Source: Ruthenibacterium sp.
GTDB lineage: Bacteria; Bacillota; Clostridia; Oscillospirales; Ruminococcaceae
Assembly (NCBI GenBank): GCA_020025235.1
Contig: JAHHSL010000009.1
Location: forward strand, 1 to 49,164
Direction: 5' to 3'
DNA: 49,164 nucleotides
Both the position numbers and the translations under genes were made by a program. A model generated the notes under the pieces. The model ran no database searches. It had not been told where the DNA came from and saw only the letters and a program-made list of their open reading frames with translations. Of this stretch, positions 17,918-24,580 are shown piece after piece. Position 1 is the stretch's first letter. Every line of letters starts with the position of its first letter.

Positions 17918-18193
17918 ATGACCAAGGTTGATTTGATCGCAAAAGTTGCTGCTGAAGCAGAATTGACAAAGAAAGACGCAGAAAAGGCTGTTGCTGCAGT
18001 TCTGGATGGCATCACCGAAGCTCTGAAGGCCGGCGACAAGGTTGCTCTTGTCGGTTTCGGTACGTTTGAGACCCGCGAGCGTCCCGCTCACAAGGGCCGC
18101 AACCCCCGTACGAAAGAGGAGATCATGATCCCCGCAACCACCGCTCCCGCATTCAAGGCCGGCAAGGCTCTGAAGGACGCAGTGGCGAAATAA
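17918..18193 (+). CDS. hup: HU-type DNA-binding protein
   Basis: Nucleoid-associated histone-like protein: a 91-residue homodimer that bends DNA. Recognisable by MTKVDLIAKVAAEAELTKKD at the N-terminus, GFGTFETRERPAHKGRNP (the beta-arm carrying the Pro that intercalates into DNA) and the C-terminal PAFKAGKALKDAV. Codons (gct, gtt, cgt, aag) differ from the neighbours and indicate very high expression. CGGAGGT (17902-17908) precedes ATG 17918. It sits between mazG and rqcP, a Clostridial variant of the yab cluster, and is followed by a strong terminator. Confidence 0.95.
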   Translation: MTKVDLIAKVAAEAELTKKDAEKAVAAVLDGITEALKAGDKVALVGFGTFETRERPAHKGRNPRTKEEIMIPATTAPAFKAGKALKDAVAK

Positions 18194-18212
18194 TTTTAAT
18201 CGGATCAACTCA

Positions 18213-18248
18213 GTGCAGTCGGAGGATTCCTTCCGGCTGCACTTTTTC
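18213..18248 (+). terminator. terminator after hup
   Basis: GTGCAGTCGGA and TCCGGCTGCAC form an 11-bp stem with one G-U pair, followed by TTTTT (18243-18247). Confidence 0.8.
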
Positions 18249-18270
18249 ATATCGGAACAGGAGGAAAGAT

Positions 18271-18516
18271 ATGCGCATTGATAAATTTATGAAGGTAAGC
18301 CGTTTGATCAAGCGCCGCACGGTTGCAAACGAAGTGGCAGACGCAGGGCGCATCTGCGTGAACGGCAAGCCGGTGAAGGCAAGCTATGCGGTAAAGGTCG
18401 GGGACGTCATCGAGGTGGCGTTCGGCCAGAAGCCGGTGCGTGTAAAGGTGGTTTCCACGGATGCTCCGAACGGAAAGGATCTGGCACGCGAAATGTACGT
18501 TGTGCTTTCGGAATAA
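18271..18516 (+). CDS. rqcP: S4-domain ribosome quality control protein RqcP
   Basis: 81-residue S4 RNA-binding protein (YabO family) that, with RqcH, works on stalled 50S subunits during alanine tailing of incomplete nascent chains. Nearly the whole protein is the S4 fold, starting MRIDKFMKVSRLIKRRTVAN, with the RNA-contacting VNGKPVKASYAVKVGD. A GGAGG-type site (aggagg, ~18258-18264) precedes ATG 18271. It is located before yabP, as in Bacillus. RqcH itself is not in the window. Confidence 0.92.
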   Translation: MRIDKFMKVSRLIKRRTVANEVADAGRICVNGKPVKASYAVKVGDVIEVAFGQKPVRVKVVSTDAPNGKDLAREMYVVLSE

Positions 18517-18572
18517 GGCATGAAAGCACCCCTGTGCGGCATAAGATGCTGTAAAGAGAGGTGCAAAAGCAA

Positions 18573-18866
18573 ATGACGAATGAAATAACAGCTGCAAAAA
18601 ACGAAACAGCAGGCAGGCACAGCATCGTGCTGGAGGACCGCCGCAACCTGACGGCGACCGGCGTACTGGCGGTGCTTTCCTATGATTCCTTTACCGCTGC
18701 ACTGGAAACGCCGCGCGGAACGCTGACTATCGGCGGTGAAAATTTAACCGTCAGCGAGCTTTCCGTTTCGACGGGCGAAGTAAAGATCAGCGGCAGCATC
18801 GAATATCTGCAGTACACAGATAAAAAGGAAATGCGGGAATCGTTTTTTAAAAGGCTGGTGCGGTAG
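18573..18866 (+). CDS. yabP: sporulation protein YabP
   Basis: 97-residue YabP/YqfC-family protein, a mother-cell sporulation factor linked to forespore coat or cortex assembly. Family features are the beta-strand pairs starting HSIVLEDRRNLTATGVLAVL, SYDSFTAALETPRGTLTIGG, and the closing ISGSIEYLQYTD. ATG 18573 is 11 nt after AGAGAGG (18555-18561); the in-frame GTG at 18561 lies inside that site and is unlikely. CATAAGAT at 18540-18547 resembles a sigma-E -10, but no convincing -35 was found. The stop abuts the GTG of yabQ with no gap. Confidence 0.88.
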   Translation: MTNEITAAKNETAGRHSIVLEDRRNLTATGVLAVLSYDSFTAALETPRGTLTIGGENLTVSELSVSTGEVKISGSIEYLQYTDKKEMRESFFKRLVR

Positions 18867-19358
18867 GTGGTAGGCGGCGTTTCCGCAGGCTGGGCGCTGC
18901 GCGATCTGTTTTATGCGTCCGGGCTGGGCTTTCTTTTAAGCGTGCTGTATACCGCGGCGCGCGCTGCGGCGGGGCCGGGCAAGACGGCGCGCTTTCTGTG
19001 TGACGCGGCGCTGCCGGTGCTGGGCGCCGTTTTGTACCGCAGTGCAGCCGTCAGCCGCTTTTACGCAGGACAGCCGCGCTGGTACACGCTTGCGGGCTGC
19101 GTGCTGTGCTTTTTTGCCGGCTATGCGGCGCTTGCCCCGCTGTGCCGGCGCATCGGGCGCAGACTGCACGAATGGCTGTTTTTTCCGCTTGCAGTTGTGC
19201 ACCGCAGAGTGCTGCATCCGGCGGCGCAGGCGGCGGGAAAGCGCTTTCGCATCAAAAAACAGGCGTGCACCGCATTCTTTGCAAAAAAAACACAGGCAGA
19301 ACGTAAGAAAAGGTTGCAAAGCACTTCGCGGGTGTTGTATAATTCTAAACGAGACTAG
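18867..19358 (+). CDS. yabQ: spore cortex biosynthesis protein YabQ-like
   Basis: 163-residue predicted membrane protein. Its position between yabP and divIC, and about three hydrophobic segments (~13-30, ~45-58, ~75-95), fit YabQ, which is needed for cortex formation in Bacillus. Sequence identity to the family is hard to judge by eye, because the C-terminal third is very basic (RFRIKKQACTAFFAKK and on) and may be lineage-specific. The GTG start at 18867 immediately follows the yabP stop and has only a weak GGTAGGTGG-type site, so translation is probably coupled to yabP. The divIC promoter lies inside its last 45 nt. Confidence 0.7.
   Translation: MVGGVSAGWALRDLFYASGLGFLLSVLYTAARAAAGPGKTARFLCDAALPVLGAVLYRSAAVSRFYAGQPRWYTLAGCVLCFFAGYAALAPLCRRIGRRLHEWLFFPLAVVHRRVLHPAAQAAGKRFRIKKQACTAFFAKKTQAERKKRLQSTSRVLYNSKRD
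19314..19343 (+). promoter_or_regulatory. promoter for divIC-yabR, inside yabQ
   Basis: TTGCAA (19314-19319), 18-nt spacer, consensus TATAAT (19338-19343) directly preceded by TTG. It lets the division genes be expressed independently of the sporulation genes. Confidence 0.7.
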
Positions 19359-19393
19359 GCGTCGAGCGGCCTGTTTCTTTGAAGGGAAAAGGA

Positions 19394-19696
19394 ATGGAAA
19401 AAAAGGAACGCAAAAAGAAAAAGGGAATTTCGGCTCTTGCGATCCGCATAGGGTCTGTTTGTCTCTGCGTGTACTTATGCGTTTCCTTTATTTTTGTTCA
19501 GGTCGACATCGTTTCAAAGCGCCAGCAGCTTGAAAATCTTTCCCGGCAGGTGTCCGCGCAGAGAGCAACCAATACCGAACTTCGCCGCGTGCTGGATGCG
19601 GGCGACGAGGCGGCGTATATGGAACGCATCGCACGGGATAAGCTGGGATATGTGCGGCCGGGCGAACATATCTATGTGGATATGTCGGGTGACTGA
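19394..19696 (+). CDS. divIC: septum formation initiator DivIC/FtsB-like
   Basis: 100-residue bitopic division protein. A basic cytoplasmic N-terminus (MEKKERKKKKG) is followed by one membrane helix (~16-36) and an extracytoplasmic coiled coil (SKRQQLENLSRQVSAQRATN and on) that would pair with FtsL and DivIB at the divisome. It ends in the family motif MERIARDKLGYVRPGE. ATG 19394 has GAAGGG (19381-19386) at 7 nt; the in-frame TTG at 19379 lies before that site. Position between yabQ and yabR is conserved with B. subtilis. Confidence 0.92.
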   Translation: MEKKERKKKKGISALAIRIGSVCLCVYLCVSFIFVQVDIVSKRQQLENLSRQVSAQRATNTELRRVLDAGDEAAYMERIARDKLGYVRPGEHIYVDMSGD

Positions 19697-19773
19697 ACAT
19701 GTACCGATTTTGGTAAGCATTGCGGCTTCGCAATTTTTATAACTTTATTTTATGTAAGGAGTCATTGCAGTCC

Positions 19774-20196
19774 ATGGCAGTAGAGGTAGGAAGTATCGTA
19801 GAGGGTAAGATCACCGGCGTTAAAAAGTTCGGTGCGTTTGTTGCACTTCCCGGCGGTCAGACCGGTATGGTACACATTTCCGAGGTGTCCAATCAGTACA
19901 TTCAGGAGCTTTCCGATGTGCTCAGCGAGGGACAGACGGTTAAGGTCAAAGTTATGAGCGTTTCTCCGGAAGGAAAGATCGCTCTTTCCATTAAGCGCAC
20001 AGAGCCGCGTCCCCAGCGTCCCCAGCGCGCAGACACCGGCCGCACATGGCAGCCGCGTGCTCCGCAGCCGCAGGGCGAAATGTCGTTTGAAGATATGATG
20101 AGCCAGTTCAAAACCCGCAGCGAGGAAAAAATTTCCGATCTGCGCCGTGTTACCGAAGCACGCCGCGGCGGCGGATATTCCCGCAGCCGCCGTTAA
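19774..20196 (+). CDS. yabR: S1-domain RNA-binding protein YabR-like
   Basis: 140-residue protein with one N-terminal S1 OB-fold (MAVEVGSIVEGKITGVKKFG, then GMVHISEVSNQYIQ and VKVKVMSVSPEGKIALSIK). A Pro/Arg/Gln-rich linker and a short Arg/Gly-rich tail (EARRGGGYSRSRR) follow. It probably binds RNA or ribosomes; the B. subtilis counterpart is also poorly understood. ATG 19774 is 12 nt after AAGGAG (19756-19761); this is long but gives the canonical N-terminus. It is the last gene of the divIC transcript, with a strong terminator 18 nt later. Confidence 0.88.
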   Translation: MAVEVGSIVEGKITGVKKFGAFVALPGGQTGMVHISEVSNQYIQELSDVLSEGQTVKVKVMSVSPEGKIALSIKRTEPRPQRPQRADTGRTWQPRAPQPQGEMSFEDMMSQFKTRSEEKISDLRRVTEARRGGGYSRSRR

Positions 20197-20214
20197 GAAA
20201 AAAAGAATCCGCAG

Positions 20215-20247
20215 GGACGCCGTGAAAGCACGGCGTCCTTTTTCTTT
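20215..20247 (+). terminator. terminator after yabR
   Basis: GGACGCCGTG (20215-20224) and CACGGCGTCC (20229-20238) form a perfect 10-bp stem with an AAAG loop, then TTTTTCTTTT. Confidence 0.92.
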
Positions 20248-20477
20248 TGCCCGCCTGTCCCGCGATCGCCCAGAAATGTGCGGAGCACCCCCGCCGCAGT
20301 GTTGGGGCCGTGCACCGCCCAAAACGCGCAGAGCATGGGGGATAAAAGTGCTTCATCAGGGCAGCTGCGCCGGATTTGATCCGATTTTCGGCAAACCGAA
20401 AGAAGCAGCATATAAAGCTGATTGCCTAAAATCTGTTTTCTTCATGAAAATATTTTATTAACAATGTACACAAAAGC
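20248..20477. other. intergenic region with no recognised gene
   Basis: Between the yabR terminator and the hpf promoter. The left half is GC-rich and the right half AT-rich. Two small adjacent hairpins are visible (CGGAT/ATCCG at 20371-20383; TTTCGG/CCGAAA with a CAAA loop at 20386-20401). No promoter, T tract or convincing ORF on either strand marks it as an RNA gene. Confidence 0.4.
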
Positions 20478-20507
20478 TTGTAAAAGAATGTGCCTGCGTG
20501 GTATAAT
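20478..20507 (+). promoter_or_regulatory. promoter of hpf
   Basis: TTGTAA (20478-20483), 18-nt spacer, consensus TATAAT (20502-20507), about 65 nt before the hpf ATG. Confidence 0.7.
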
Positions 20508-20572
20508 GCAGATAGAAGGAGCGGGGTTGTCCACGCTGCTCTTTCAACTGCACAAAGGAGGCTTTGGTTTTT

Positions 20573-21097
20573 ATGAAGATTACATGTACAGCGAGAAAAT
20601 TCAACCTGAAAGACGCTTTTATGGAGCGTGTGGAAACAAAGCTTGCAAAACTGGACAAATTCTTTTCCGATGACGCGGAAGCAACCGTGACCGTTACCGT
20701 GGAAAAGGATTGGCAGACGGTTGAGGTGACCGTAAAAGACAAAGGATTCACCAGCCGTGCGGAAAAATCGGCAGACCGCATGGAGGATGCATTTGACGCC
20801 GCAGTGGAACTGCTGACGCGCCGTATTGTCAAAAACCGCAGACGTCTGGAAGACAGGATCTATCAGCCGGCTGTGGAAGAATATGCAGCAGAAGCAGAGG
20901 AAGATCTGGATGACAGCTACAGCGTCATCCGCGAAAAACACTTCTACTGCAAGCCCAGCACCGTGGAAGAAGCCATTCTGGAAATGAACATGGTCGGACA
21001 TACCTTCTTCCTGTTCCGCGATGCGGAAACCGATGAGATCCACGCGGTGTACCGCCGCAAGGACGGCAGCTACGGTGTGCTGATTCCGGAACGCTGA
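20573..21097 (+). CDS. hpf: long-form ribosome hibernation promoting factor HPF
   Basis: Binds the 30S subunit and drives formation of inactive 100S ribosome dimers in stationary phase. The N-terminal S30AE domain (~1-100) starts MKITCTARKFNLKDAFMERV. A linker leads to a C-terminal dimerisation domain (~115-174) with KHFYCKPSTVEEAILEMNMV and GHTFFLFRDAETDEIHAVYR, so this is the long form (174 residues). AAAGGAGG (20554-20561) is 11 nt before ATG 20573; the TTG at 20564 is too close. Monocistronic, with its own promoter and terminator. Confidence 0.95.
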   Translation: MKITCTARKFNLKDAFMERVETKLAKLDKFFSDDAEATVTVTVEKDWQTVEVTVKDKGFTSRAEKSADRMEDAFDAAVELLTRRIVKNRRRLEDRIYQPAVEEYAAEAEEDLDDSYSVIREKHFYCKPSTVEEAILEMNMVGHTFFLFRDAETDEIHAVYRRKDGSYGVLIPER

Positions 21098-21150
21098 CTG
21101 CGCCGGAAAACGAAACCTGAACCCGAAGCGGGAAGGGGATATCTGAAAGT

Positions 21151-21196
21151 AAAACAGCAGCGGAGCGCATCGCATGGTGCGCTCCGCTGCTGTTTT
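21151..21196 (+). terminator. bidirectional-type terminator after hpf
   Basis: 19-bp perfect arms (21151-21169 and 21178-21196) begin with AAAA and end with TTTT around an 8-nt loop. Confidence 0.88.
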
Positions 21197-21295
21197 GCCG
21201 CCCACAAAAAAGCGGAATGCCGGATAAAAAGCGCACAGGGCATCGGGGAAAAGCAGATTTTCCGCGATTTTGTGCACCGGAGTGCAAGGCGCGTC

Positions 21296-21324
21296 TTGTG
21301 AGGTGCTTTGCATTATGGTATACT
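21296..21324 (+). promoter_or_regulatory. promoter of the rRNA methyltransferase gene
   Basis: TTGTGA (21296-21301), 17-nt spacer, TATACT (21319-21324). Transcription would start near 21331. Confidence 0.6.
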
Positions 21325-21363
21325 ATATCCGGCTGTAAATTTATGATAAAAGAGGAATTGAAC

Positions 21364-22473
21364 TTGAAATATGATCTGATCGCCCCCTGTTACTTCGGCA
21401 CGGAGAGTGCCGCGGCATTCGATTTCAAACGCATCGGTGCAGAGGATGTCACCGTTACGGACGGACGCATTGCTTTTCGCGGCGACGCCGACATCATCGC
21501 GGCGGCAAATTTGTGGAGCCGCTGTGCCGAGCGTGTGCTGATCCTGCTGAAAACCTACCGTGCGAAAACCTTTGACGAACTGTTTGACGGCGTTGCGTCT
21601 ATTCCGTGGGAAGAGCTTCTGCCTGCAAATGCGGAATTTCCGGTCAAGGGCAGCAGCCTTTCCAGCACGCTTTCCAGTGTGCCGGCCTGCCAGAGTATCG
21701 TGAAAAAGGCAATCGTCGAACGGCTCAAGCGCGGCCACAAGGTGCAGGTCCTGCCGGAGGACGGGCAGCTTTATAAAATCCGCTTTTCGATCCGCAAGGA
21801 TGTGGTTGAAGTGATGCTGGATACTTCCGGCGATGGCCTGCATAAGCGCGGATACCGCCGCAACAGCACGCTTGCGCCGATCAAAGAGACGCTTGCCGCC
21901 GCGATCATTGATCTGGGGCGCATTTATCCCGATACGCTTGCGCTGGACCCGTTCTGCGGCAGCGGCACGCTGATGATCGAAGCCGCGATGAAGGCCATGA
22001 ACATGGCGCCGGGCATGCGCCGCCACTTTATTGCAGAGCATTACGACTTCCTGCCCCAAAAGGTATGGGCGCAGCAGCGCGAAAAGGCGCTTTCCGAAAT
22101 CCGGCGCGGCATCGAATTTCAGGGCGTCGGCTTTGATATCGATCCCGCGGCAGTTTCGCTTGCAACGGCGAACGCAAAGCTTGCAGGCGTTGATAAATAC
22201 TGCAAATTCTTTACGGCGGATGTGAAGGACTTTTCCCCTGCACCGGGCGCAATGGTGTTCACAAACCCGCCCTACGGCGAACGTCTGGGCGATCTGGCAC
22301 AGGCCGCAGCACTGGAACGCACACTCGGCGCACGCCTTGAAGAAAACCCCGTGCGCGGCGCGTATATCATTACGGCAGACGGCGATTTTGAAAAGAACTT
22401 CGGCAAAAAGGCAAAACGCCGCCGCAAGCTGTACAACGGCATGATCCCCTGTCAGGTCTATATGTACTTCTGA
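21364..22473 (+). CDS. THUMP-domain class I SAM-dependent RNA methyltransferase (RlmL/YpsC-like)
   Basis: Predicted 23S rRNA m2G methyltransferase. The N-terminal THUMP region (~1-160) is followed by a Rossmann methyltransferase with the SAM motif DPFCGSGT (195-202) and the N6/N2-type catalytic NPPYGERL (from 301). The C-terminus (RRKLYNGMIPCQVYMYF) matches the YpsC/RlmL group. Length of 369 residues is normal for the Gram-positive form, which lacks the RlmK half. TTG 21364 is chosen because AAAGAGG (21349-21355) is 8 nt upstream and the product begins MKYDLIAPCYFG, as in homologues. ATG 21343 is possible but has no ribosome binding site and is only ~12 nt from the predicted transcription start. 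Confidence 0.9.
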   Translation: MKYDLIAPCYFGTESAAAFDFKRIGAEDVTVTDGRIAFRGDADIIAAANLWSRCAERVLILLKTYRAKTFDELFDGVASIPWEELLPANAEFPVKGSSLSSTLSSVPACQSIVKKAIVERLKRGHKVQVLPEDGQLYKIRFSIRKDVVEVMLDTSGDGLHKRGYRRNSTLAPIKETLAAAIIDLGRIYPDTLALDPFCGSGTLMIEAAMKAMNMAPGMRRHFIAEHYDFLPQKVWAQQREKALSEIRRGIEFQGVGFDIDPAAVSLATANAKLAGVDKYCKFFTADVKDFSPAPGAMVFTNPPYGERLGDLAQAAALERTLGARLEENPVRGAYIITADGDFEKNFGKKAKRRRKLYNGMIPCQVYMYF

Positions 22474-22539
22474 TGCATTCGGCGTCTTTGGAAAAACCTG
22501 CACGGCGCACAGAACAGTTCATTCGGAGAACGAAAAAGA

Positions 22540-22575
22540 AAACGGAGCGTATCTGCGGATACGCTCCGTTTGTTG
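22540..22575. terminator. bidirectional terminator between convergent genes
   Basis: AAACGGAGCGTATC (22540-22553) and GATACGCTCCGTTT (22558-22571) are perfect 14-bp arms with a TGCG loop. A-rich and T-rich flanks suit termination from both sides. Confidence 0.88.
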
Positions 22576-22602
22576 TAAATCGGGTTTGGAAAATGCTGAT
22601 GT

Positions 22603-23577
22603 TTACAGCTCGAAGGTATACCGCATCGAGCTGCCGCGGTTGGAACGGATGCCGAGGATTGACATATGCACCGGCCCGCCCCTTGTGCTGCGCATCCAGC
22701 CGTTGGCGGGGTGCAGCTTTTCACCGTGCACGCCCGGCAGGCCGTTATCGGCAAACGAAACGGCGGAAGCTGCCGCGGGGCCGTCGCTTGTGATATCGGA
22801 AAAATCGGTTTCCAGAAGCTCCAGCGATTCATCATCCGCAAGCGGGGGAACGACCTCATAGGCAAATGCGGGGATCCAGCATTCCGGCAGGTGCGGCAGG
22901 CGCGGCGTCGGGCCGCGGTGCAGAAATTCAAACTCGTTGACGTACAGCGTGTGTTCCTGCCCGGTGGCGGGATGACAGAACGGCACCGCACACTGCAAGG
23001 CGGTGGTTTCGTCCAGTGTGAACGGGCAGTTGACCGCAAGCGGATCCGGGCTGACTGTGGCCTCCAGCGAAACGCTGGAAAGACGTTCCGGACGGCCGCT
23101 GCCCCAAGGCACATGGATGCGGATGCACTCCCAGCATTCATCCGGCATGTAAAACGGAGAATAGGCTTTGAGCACGGCGTCAAGCGCCGGTTCTGCCTGA
23201 TTTTCCGGCAGGAACGGAATATGTGTGAATCCGCTGAGCGTACGCTCGCCGCCCATGGGCTTTCCGTTTGCAAGACGTATGGTGAAGTCGATCTTGGGGA
23301 TCGGATGCTCGGCTTCGATCAGCCATTCCTCGATCGGCGTCGGATGATCCATGCAGCCGGAATACTTATCCAGAAACTGCCGTATGGGCTCCGGCTCGAA
23401 GAACACCAGGATATCCGCCGAAAGACCTTCATCCGAAAGATAAAACGCGGGAATGCAGCACCGGTTTTTCCCGACTGTGAAATTCACGCCGGCGGCAAGC
23501 GGCTGTGCAGGATGATCGCCCTGAACACACCAGAAATTCTTTTCAAAGTAAACGTTCAACTGTTCCAGATTTTCCAT
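22603..23577 (-). CDS. hypothetical protein, no recognised domain
   Basis: Not recognised. 324 residues, soluble, without signal peptide or membrane helix. Rich in Pro, Glu and aromatic residues with a mostly beta appearance; notable segments are NFWCVQGDHPAQPLAAGVNF, FFEPEPIRQFLDKY and the C-terminal HMSILGIRSNRGSSMRYTFE. Five scattered Cys do not form an obvious metal site. The frame extends upstream, but ATG 23577 follows a GAGGGC site and gives a sensible N-terminus (MENLEQLNVYFEKN). It starts 10 nt after the stop of the radical SAM gene, so the two form an operon and may act together. Confidence 0.72.
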   Translation of the reverse strand: MENLEQLNVYFEKNFWCVQGDHPAQPLAAGVNFTVGKNRCCIPAFYLSDEGLSADILVFFEPEPIRQFLDKYSGCMDHPTPIEEWLIEAEHPIPKIDFTIRLANGKPMGGERTLSGFTHIPFLPENQAEPALDAVLKAYSPFYMPDECWECIRIHVPWGSGRPERLSSVSLEATVSPDPLAVNCPFTLDETTALQCAVPFCHPATGQEHTLYVNEFEFLHRGPTPRLPHLPECWIPAFAYEVVPPLADDESLELLETDFSDITSDGPAAASAVSFADNGLPGVHGEKLHPANGWMRSTRGGPVHMSILGIRSNRGSSMRYTFEL

Positions 23578-23587
23578 AAAGCTGCCC

Positions 23588-24481
23588 TCACACGCCCTGT
23601 AAATCGAACGCGGGGGTGTATTCCTCCTTTGCACTGCTTTTTTCCTGCATAAAACCAACCGTCAGGCCAAGGTCGATTGCGTAATCGACCGCCTTGCGGT
23701 ATTCATATGTGGAAATGCGCCTGCTCAGCTGCCGATGTTCCGCCGCCTTGTAAAACGGGGTGTACTGGCTCATCAGGCTGATAAGAAAGCTGCCCGCAGG
23801 CAGCTCCTGCGCCATAAATTCAAGCACCCTGCGGGTATCCGCGCCCGCACCCGGCAGCACCATGTGCCGCAGGATGACGCCGCGCTGCAGGATGCCGTCT
23901 GCATCCAGAACGGGAGCGCCGGTCTGTTCGATCATGGCGCGCACGGCCTTCGACGTCACATCGAAGTAATCCGCTGCGGCAGAATATTCCTGCGAAAGCG
24001 CGGGGGAAACATATTTGATATCGGCAAGCCAGATATCGACATAATCGCGCAGCGCCGCCACGGCTTCGGCCGTTTCATACCCGCCGGTATTGTACACCAC
24101 GGGGATGTGCAGCGAGGGCTTGGCAAGATCCAGCGCTTCGCACACCCACGGGCGGTAATGTCCCGCCGTGACAAGGTTGATATTGTGTGCGCCCTGCTGC
24201 TGCAGCGAAAGAAAAATTTCCGCAAGGCGGGAAACGGAGACCTCCCGGCCGAAGTTTTCGGCGCTGATGCTGAAATTCTGGCAGTAGCAGCACTGAAGCG
24301 GACAGCCCGAAAAAAAGACGGTGCCGCTGCCGCGCGTGCCGGAAATGCACGGTTCCTCCCAGAAATGGAGCGCCGCGCGTGCGATTTTGACGCGGCTGCC
24401 GCCTTTACAGAACCCCTGTGTGCGCGTGCGGTCGGCGCCGCACCGGCGCGGGCACAGGGTACAGTGAACGGGTATTTCCAT
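23588..24481 (-). CDS. PflA-like radical SAM protein
   Basis: Radical SAM protein of the pyruvate formate-lyase-activating-enzyme-like group (COG1313). The cluster motif is C60-x3-C64-x2-C67 (SGCPLQCCYCQNF). An N-terminal four-cysteine motif (C7, C10, C14 and C25, in HCTLCPRRCG and FCKGG) probably binds another metal or cluster. LVTAGHYRPWV and VYNTGGYE are core-barrel segments. 297 residues. Proteins of this type occur with or without partners and their substrate is unknown; there is no glycyl radical enzyme in the window. The start at 24481 is preceded on the minus strand by AAAGGAACGGTGAAGG. It is first gene of a two-gene unit divergent from fbp. Confidence 0.87.
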   Translation of the reverse strand: MEIPVHCTLCPRRCGADRTRTQGFCKGGSRVKIARAALHFWEEPCISGTRGSGTVFFSGCPLQCCYCQNFSISAENFGREVSVSRLAEIFLSLQQQGAHNINLVTAGHYRPWVCEALDLAKPSLHIPVVYNTGGYETAEAVAALRDYVDIWLADIKYVSPALSQEYSAAADYFDVTSKAVRAMIEQTGAPVLDADGILQRGVILRHMVLPGAGADTRRVLEFMAQELPAGSFLISLMSQYTPFYKAAEHRQLSRRISTYEYRKAVDYAIDLGLTVGFMQEKSSAKEEYTPAFDLQGV

Positions 24482-24510
24482 ACCTTCACCGTTCCTTTCT
24501 TTATTTGTCT

Positions 24511-24549
24511 GCTAATAGTGTATCACATTTTCCGCATTTGTGGTACAAT
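24511..24549. promoter_or_regulatory. divergent extended -10 promoters (radical SAM unit and fbp)
   Basis: Rightward: TGG-TACAAT, with the hexamer at 24544-24549. Leftward: TGA-TACACT on the minus strand around 24516-24524. Both lack a clear -35 and rely on the TGn extension. Confidence 0.4.
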
Positions 24550-24580
24550 AATCCTAAAAAGATGCGTAAGGGGGCACATG

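Noticed and set aside
18540..18547. sigma-E-like -10 (CATAAGAT) before yabP
   Set aside because: No matching -35 at 14-16 nt; not enough to call a sporulation promoter.
20193..20411. 72-codon minus-strand frame in the yabR-hpf gap
   Set aside because: It runs through the yabR terminator hairpin and lacks start signals and protein-like composition.
23735..24580. N-terminal extension of fbp by 282 codons
   Set aside because: It is antisense to the radical SAM gene; the family N-terminus and ribosome binding site are at 24581.
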